NCBI GenBank assembly: GCA_014529385.2
Contig: CM043969.1
Span: 17,371,446 to 17,435,445, forward strand
DNA: 64,000 nucleotides
DNA from: Adiantum capillus-veneris
Taxonomy: Eukaryota > Streptophyta > Polypodiopsida > Polypodiales > Pteridaceae
Reading direction: 5' to 3'
The notes beneath the pieces were generated by a model. It searched no databases, was not told the origin of the DNA, and saw only the letters and a list, made by a program, of their open reading frames with translations. This document shows, piece by piece, positions 57,741 through 64,000 of the stretch. Both the position numbers and the translations under genes were made by a program. Position 1 is the first letter of the stretch; each line of letters begins with the position of its first letter.

Positions 57741-59360
57741 AGGTTTTTGTTTCACTGTATCAGATGTGACATGTGTAGGTCTGGTGATTGTTTTGACTTT
57801 TATTGTGCATACTCAGATCTCCATTTCTTCGATAGGATCAAATAGTCCCTTTGTAAACATTCTTTCCATCAAGAAGTGAGTACGCCCACTTTCCCATGAC
57901 TTTAAGTCACTTTCTTCTTGGATGACACTAGGTATGGCTAAGGGTCTATGGTCGTGGTGAGGTGTTGTTGCGTAGGGAAAACGGTGTCTGTAATTTGGAT
58001 CTTCCTAGGTGCTGGTTCTAGATCCCTTTGGGTATCTTCTACCAAACTCCTTAATTGCTTGACTCGCTCAATCTCCTCTGTAGGGTTTGGGTAAGTTCCT
58101 ATCTTCTTCTTGGATCCTGGCCATTGTGGCTCATGAAGATCTTCCTTGTTGGTTTCTATCTTAGTGGTCATTTTGGTCTCCATGGTTTCTCCTGAATCAG
58201 AATCCTCTTCAGCGTCATTCATATATACGGGGTCGTCACCAGTCCCTATGTTGGTCTTTGAACTGGGGTCTGACTTTGCTGCTTTTTGCGATCTCTTTCT
58301 TCGTGTTTTCTTCTTTTTCTGAGATTGGGCAGATGATGCCGTGTCTCTTTCCTCAAGAATATAATTTTATTTTTGGAGCATCGATCGTGAGTACGTTTAC
58401 TGGTACCACATGTGTACTTTGTGATGGCTCCTCGGTAACTTCAATCAAGTTTAATGGCGTGATCTTTGGTGCATTTGGATTATTTGGACATTGGGCAATC
58501 AAATGATCTATGCCACATCGATTACACATGAGTATTGGCATTGTAGACGTGCCTGCTTGATTGGTTTGTATTAGTGTGGCGTTCTTTTGTAGCCTAATAG
58601 GACACTCGGCTACACGATGTGGGCCTCCACACTCATAGCATTGAAGAGGTGGTCTCTTAGCAGTGTAATTGATATTTTGGCCTCTTGCCGCAAGAGCAGC
58701 TACTTGATATACAGGTTTGACTTGTCCCCAATAGTCCTCCATGTAGTATTGTGGACTTTCTTCAAGCACATCCATCCCATAAGCAATATTAGGATCTATA
58801 TCTTTCTCACAGTCTTCCAAACAAGCAATAGATGACTGATAACCCACTTGATTCACAGAAGTGATTCTCGGATGTGGTGGTTGCGGTCCTAGCACTGGAG
58901 GCAGTAAGGGTGTTGTTTGAACAACATTTTGGGTCCTAGGTACCATGTGTTGTGCTGTTTGTTCAAGAGGTGGGGTCGGCATCAATGCAGGCACTCGAGG
59001 TGTGTCTGTCCATGCTAAGGTTGGTCTATTGGCCATTGCGCGCTTAAATACTATGCAATCCTTAGCTTGATGACCATACCTTCCACATGCATTGCAGTTC
59101 CCATTGAATTTTACTCTAAAAGTAGGGCATTCACTGGTACTATGCGGTCCATAGCATACTGAGCACCATTGTTGCTCCCTTCTTGGATACATATGATTGT
59201 TATGTGGAGCACGATTGTCTCTAAGACTCTCTTAAATAGCCTTGGTGAGATCTGCTAAAGTCATCTGAGATATCTTTGGCTCCTTAGCAATAGGCTTTAG
59301 GGTCATTGGCTGATGCCCTAATGCTTGCGAGCTAATAGATTTAGGATCAACAGACACTCT
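57741..59360 (-). pseudogene. Gag remnant with four zinc knuckles
   Basis: On the minus strand a frame from about 59340 (continuing past TAA 59234-59232) to 58353 contains four zinc knuckles: CSVCYGPHSTSEC, CNACGRYGHQAKDC, CYECGGPHRVAEC and CNRCGIDHLIAQC. Three have the 13-residue spacing CX2CX3HX4C, known from gag proteins of some plant Ty3/gypsy lineages; one has the usual CX2CX4HX4C. A Pro-rich linker separates the pairs. The Glu/Lys-rich frame 58222-57938 downstream may be its continuation. No protease or pol follows: the second pol-less element begins at once, and on the other side the copia LTR cuts it off. It is a fragment of an older element. Confidence 0.6.
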
Positions 59361-59681
59361 TGTAAAGAAAGAGGAATCAAGAGAGCTACACAAGACAAGC
59401 ACACAACACATAGAGATGGAAAGCTTCTTCTTCTTCTCACAGAAAAGAGAGTATGAAATGACTAAGTGCTAAAGCTGAAAAGTAGCACATATGTACATGC
59501 GGTCACTAAGTGTGAGCACGCTAGAAGCGTACTAGGCTGGCACTATAAGTGTAGTCCAACTGTAGAATCACTGGCAGAGATCCTCCGTGTCGGTCACCTA
59601 ACGCGCCAGTGAGTAAATGCCGTAAGCGGCCAAGACCCATAGTGGATGCCAGCTCAAGATGTAGAGCTTGACATCTCAACA
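59361..59681 (-). repeat. 3' LTR of the right-edge copia element
   Basis: On the minus strand it starts TGTTGAGATG right after GACGGGGAG and probably ends CTTTCTTTACA. The outer end is set only by the CA terminus, because the partner LTR is outside the window. Confidence 0.6.
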
Positions 59682-61615
59682 CTCCCCGTCGAGCTCTGCA
59701 TGTCGCAGAGTCCAAGCATAGTCCGGAAACGTCGAAGCTTCTCAACTCCGAGGGCCTTGGTAAAGATATCCGCTATCTGCTCCTCTGTGCTGACGTAGAC
59801 CAAGTCGATGGCGCCCGCCAACACTCGCTCTCGAACGTAGTGGTAATGGACCTCTATGTGCTTGGTCCTGGCATGGAACACTGGGTTCCTAGCCAACTGC
59901 ATGCTGCTGAGGTTGTCACAATGGATGACAATTTGCTGGTCCACCTGCACTCCCAAGTCCTCAAGTAATGTGCGTAGCCAAGCTACCTCGCACGCCGCAA
60001 TTGCTGCACCTCTATACTCGGCCTCTATGCTCGATAAAGCAACCATAGGCTACTTTTTGCTGCTCCAAGTAACAGCAGCACTCCCAAAAGAGAACATGAA
60101 GACACTCGTAGATCTTCTATCAACAATGCTACCTACCCAATCTGCATCTGTATACCCATACAATGCTTATGGCGCATCTGCTGCATAGAACAATGCGTAG
60201 TTAAGAGTCCCTTGCACATACCGAAGTGTCCGTCGTACTCCATCTAAATGTGGCTTCTTCGGAAGCTGCATGAACTGACTCTCCAAGCCTACTGTGTAGC
60301 TCAAGTCTGGCCTCGTGATAGTCAAGTAGATTAGACTACCCACAATCTTCCTGTACATCTTGACATCCTCAACAACATCACCCTTCTCTGCACTCAGCTT
60401 TGCATTCACATCCAAGGGAATAGAAATTGGCTTACAATCAGCCATACCATACTTTAACAACATGTCCAAAGCATACTGTCTCTGTGATAGCCATACACCC
60501 TCTGGAGTTCTGATCACCTCAATGCCAAGAAAGTAGCGCAACTCGCCCAAATCTTTCATTTCAAACTGTTGTTTGAGAAGACCCTTCACATGGTCAATCT
60601 CCATAGCATTGTCACCCACAATAATAAGGTCATCTACATATATGGTAATGACCACAATCCCCACATCACTCTCATGTACATAGAGTGAATGATCAGCATG
60701 AGCTCTCCTAAAACCAATACTGACAAGATACTTGGCAATCCTGTCATACCATGCTCTAGAGCCCTGCTTCAAACCATACAAAGCTTTGAGAAGCCTGCAT
60801 ACATAATCTGGGTAACCTGGATCGACATAACTAGGTGGCTGATCCATATACACTTCCTCTTGCAACTCACCATTCAAGAAGGCATTCTTTACATCCATTT
60901 GATGCATAATCCATCCTCTAGATGCATCCACTGCTATGACAACTCTCACAGTCGTTATCTTTGCCACTGGAGCAAAGGTCTCCTCATAGTCTATGCCATA
61001 CGTCTGTGCATAGCCCTTTGCGACCAGCCTTGCCTTGTGACGCTCAATGTTACCATCAGCCTTATGCTTGGTTTTATACACCCATTTACAGCCAATAGCT
61101 TTCTTGCCACTCGGCAATGGCACCAACTCCCATGTGTCGTTTGCTTCCAATGCAGCCATCTCTTCATTCATTGCATCATCCCAATGCACATTTCCAACCG
61201 CATCCTCAAAACATGTGGGCTCCACATCCTGTATCACCTTAGCCATGTAGGCTTGGTGATGCGCTAGATACCCATCATAAGTCAATTTCTGAACTGGATT
61301 TCTGACTCTGTTAGATCTGCACGGTCCTGGGTCACTTCTTTGCCCTCTAGCATCTTCTTGTACTTTCCTTATACCAGGTGTCCTGACAGCCGGAATTCCA
61401 AATTCCTCATCAAGACTTTGTTCAGAACCATCTGAATCCATGTCTACATGTGAAAACCTTGATGATGCATCAACCATAAAGGGAGGTTCATCTACCTTTT
61501 CCTTTCCTTTTCGTAATACATTCCCTGTACCTGCTGGTGGAGTAATCTGCGTACGTAATCTAACCATTCCATGGCTTCTCAACAGAGCCACAAGAAGACA
61601 ACTCTTGTGGTCCAC
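59654..61615 (-). pseudogene. Copia reverse transcriptase and RNase H part
   Basis: Carries the copia RT blocks WELVPLPSGKKAIGCKWVYK, KARLVAKGYAQ, HQMDVKNAFLNGEL and VITIYVDDLIIVG, with catalytic YVDD intact, down to 60167. RNase H follows with YTDADWVGS, SSIEAEYRGAA and HCDNLSSMQLA to 59654. TAA 60169-60167 and TAG 60052-60050 interrupt it. It would copy genomic RNA and degrade the RNA strand; it is inactive as it stands. Confidence 0.9.
59682..59690 (-). other. Polypurine tract of the right-edge copia element
   Basis: GACGGGGAG on the minus strand abuts the TGTTGAG start of the 3' LTR. Confidence 0.7.
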
Positions 61616-61622
61616 TCAAAAC

Positions 61623-64000
61623 CTATGACTGTGGCCTCACATTTTGTACAACCACATCATCTTTTACATCAGCCCCAATAGTGCCATGTGCATTACTGTA
61701 CCAGCTGCTCATCTCATCAAAGACTACATCTCTGCTCACTTGTAATTCTCGTGTAGTAGGATTGTAGCACCTGTACCCCTTTTGTTCGAGGGAATATCTC
61801 ACAAGAATACATTTCTCTGCTTTAGGATCCAATTTCCTACGCAACTCATCTGGTACATGCACGTAAGTTATGTAGCCAAACACTTTCAAGTGTGCCAAAT
61901 CAGGCTTTGTACCTGTAAACTTTTCCTCAGGTGTTACATCATGCACCGCAGCTGTAGGTGTCCTATTCATAATGTACACAACTGTATTTACAGCTTCAGC
62001 CCAGAAATGATGAGGCATGTTCTTCTCATTCATCAATGCACGTGCAACCTCTGCAATGTGCCTGTTTTTCCTTTCTGCGACCCCATTCTGCTGTGGAGTA
62101 TATCTGCATGTAAACTGCCTGCGTATACCATGCATTCGCAGAAAATCTGAAAAATCATTGGAGAAGTACTCTCCCCCTCCATCTGACCTTAATGTCTTGA
62201 TTTGCATATCTGTCTCCTTCTCAATCATTACTTTGAAGTCTTGAAAGTGACCAAACACTTCACTTTTGTTACGCATGAACTAGACCCATACTTTCCTTGT
62301 ATGGTCATCAATGAAAGAGACATAATACCTGCAACCATGTATACTTGCAGTATCGGTTGGACCCCAAACATCTGTGTGCACCACCTCAAGTGACTTTTTA
62401 CATACATTGCGCTCATGTGGAAATGAGCCCTTTGACTGTTTTCCAAACTGGCATGCTGCACACACTTTATGCATACCATCCACCTTGAATTTGGGCAAAC
62501 CTTTTACAATCTGTTTTGATTGCATGTTGCGCAATCTCTACTCATTGACATGGCCAATGCGTTTGTGCCAAATTTCAACATCAGCCACAACACCTGTGCC
62601 CTGTGAAAATAATGCAGCTTTTACCTCAGGCATGTCTACATTCAGCGTAAACATTCTGCCCACACATTTGCCCTCTGTGATCAGCTTACAACCATTCTGG
62701 AAATCTTCTACATAACATCCATTTGGATTGAAGAGAACCTGCAAACCCTGCTCAACCATTTGTCCAACAGAAACAAGATTCTTTGTAATGTTTGGGACAT
62801 GAAGTACATCTGCTAAGTACTTTGATTTCCCACTTTTCGTATTTAGAGGTATGTCCCCTACATGAGCAATGGGGTGAGCTGTGTCATCTCCTGTCTGCAC
62901 ATAGCCTGATACATCTGGTTTGCGCATATCTCTAAACCACTCTCCACGAGACGTCATGTGATTAGAGGCACCTGAATCCACATACCAAACATCATCTTGG
63001 GTGGAATTCTTTGCAGTCATTGTATTCATTACATGCTGCATAACAAACATGCGCTCGTTTTTGCTGTCATCTGCATCTCTGCTAGTAGATGCATAATTGA
63101 CCTATTCTCTCTTTCCACTTGCTTTTCCCTTTGGATAGTCACGTGACATGTGACCTCTTTCACCACAAGTCCAACATTCTCTACTATCTGCAGTATGTTG
63201 CTGCCTGCTTGATCCTGCACCACGACCTCTTTGACTCCCCCTGCCTTGAGACTGGTTTCCCCTGCCACCTGTATTGTTTTGATTTGATTGACCTTCTTGA
63301 AATTGGCCCCTGCAACCACTTGGGCCTCGACCACGACCTCTACCTCTACCTCTGTTGGAGTTAGAATAGAAGGCCTGTTCAGACCTATTTCTGCCACGAG
63401 AAGTAGATGTGTCAAGACCAAGGTTCTTCTCCTCAAGAATAAGAATAGAAATCAAATCTTGGAACACGGGGATGTCGTCTCTTGTATTCATGGAAGACCT
63501 GAAATGTACATACTCATCTCCTAGACCATCCAAGCATGCACGAACAATGTCATCGTCTTCCACTGAGACTTTAATAGATCCAAGAGCCTCAATGATACTC
63601 TTGATCTTCAAGGCATAATCATTGATGGAGAGGTTGTTCCTCTTAACCTGATTTAGCTCCGACTTTAGTTGAAGCTTCCTGGCCTTGGTGTTCACCTCGA
63701 ACACTCTGCCTAAGCTTTTCCATGCAATGGCGAGGGTTTCATCATCCTGTAGATAGACCATCATGCCATCTGTGATGCTCATAGAAAGCCAATACATCAC
63801 TTTTCTCTAGCCTTGTTGCCAGTCCCTCAAAGCTTTCCTTTGTTCTGTTGTAGAATTTGCCTCGGGAATCTCTGGTTCCTTTTCATTGTCTCCTTCTACA
63901 TAGTCCCAATAACCTTTTCCTTTTAGGAAATTTGTTATTCTAAACTTCCATGCAGGGTAGTTATTTTTCTCAAGCTTCTCAGTAACAATCTGACTGAAAC
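61623..64000 (-). pseudogene. Copia gag, protease and integrase part
   Basis: A single frame, open at the right edge. Gag (to 63102) has EKNNYPAWKFRI near 63960, the UBN2 core and Gly/Arg-rich repeats. Its zinc knuckle reads CWTCGERGHMSRDY, with the last Cys replaced by Tyr. Protease has WYVDSGASNHMT (about 62980). GAG-pre-integrase has IWHKRIGHVN. Integrase has HTDVWGP, RSDGGGEY and PQQNGVAERKN, so D-D-E is present, and ends with SRDVVFDE. Stops: TAG 63809-63807, TAG 63104-63102, TAG 62540-62538, TAG 62282-62280. A frameshift near 61620 separates it from RT. Confidence 0.9.

Larger units (their letters stand above)
59361..64000 (-). mobile_element. Ty1/copia retrotransposon, 3' part, running off the window
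   Basis: The minus strand reads gag, protease, integrase, reverse transcriptase and RNase H, then a purine tract and 3' LTR. The 5' LTR, primer site and gag start lie beyond 64000. The integrase-before-RT order proves Ty1/copia. Six in-frame stops and one frameshift break the polyprotein, but catalytic residues remain. Confidence 0.92.

Overview
This is plant nuclear DNA, almost wholly built of transposable elements, with one recognisable host gene. Evidence for a land plant: an LRR-XI-type receptor kinase exon with a canonical GT splice donor, Ty1/copia and Ty3/gypsy elements primed by initiator-Met tRNA, a DUF4283/zf-RVT plant-type LINE, GT-AG introns of 65-84 bp, and many CT, CA and TA microsatellites. 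The nested repeats suggest a large genome. A fern or another non-seed plant is my guess, but the sequence does not prove it.

Layout. 1-513: no gene. 514-6549: old Ty3/gypsy element (+). 6934-14384: a unit bounded by inverted repeats, split by a complete but dead LINE (7661-13618, minus) with a perfect target-site duplication (TSD). 14385-15799: microsatellites and tandem duplications. 15800-20363: a pol-less LTR element (minus) with a perfect 5-bp TSD. 20906-22132: a solo LTR of the same family, also with a perfect TSD. 22762-25738: first exon of an LRR receptor kinase (minus), whose second exon is not in the window. 26449-30958: a decayed copia element split by a 1.8-kb solo LTR (28109-29903). 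31777-44672: a Helitron of Helentron type (minus) with an intron-bearing RPA-like gene, a Rep/helicase and a C-terminal endonuclease domain; a young copia element (33307-38869, +) sits inside its helicase. 44673-51220: mostly unassigned AT-rich DNA with a small copia fragment. 51221-57736: a second pol-less LTR element (+) with ~2.1-kb LTRs and one long acidic gag-like frame. 57741-59360: a gag remnant with four zinc knuckles (minus). 59361-64000: the 3' part of another copia element (minus) that runs off the right edge.

None of the elements has an intact coding frame, so no TE here should move by itself. The nesting gives relative ages: the LINE is younger than the inverted-repeat unit, the 1.8-kb solo LTR is younger than its copia host, and the 33-39 kb copia is younger than the Helentron. 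Most premature stops I located are TAG or TGA, as expected if methylated cytosines in CAG and CGA codons decayed. The receptor kinase is the only candidate for a working gene, and even it is incomplete in this window.
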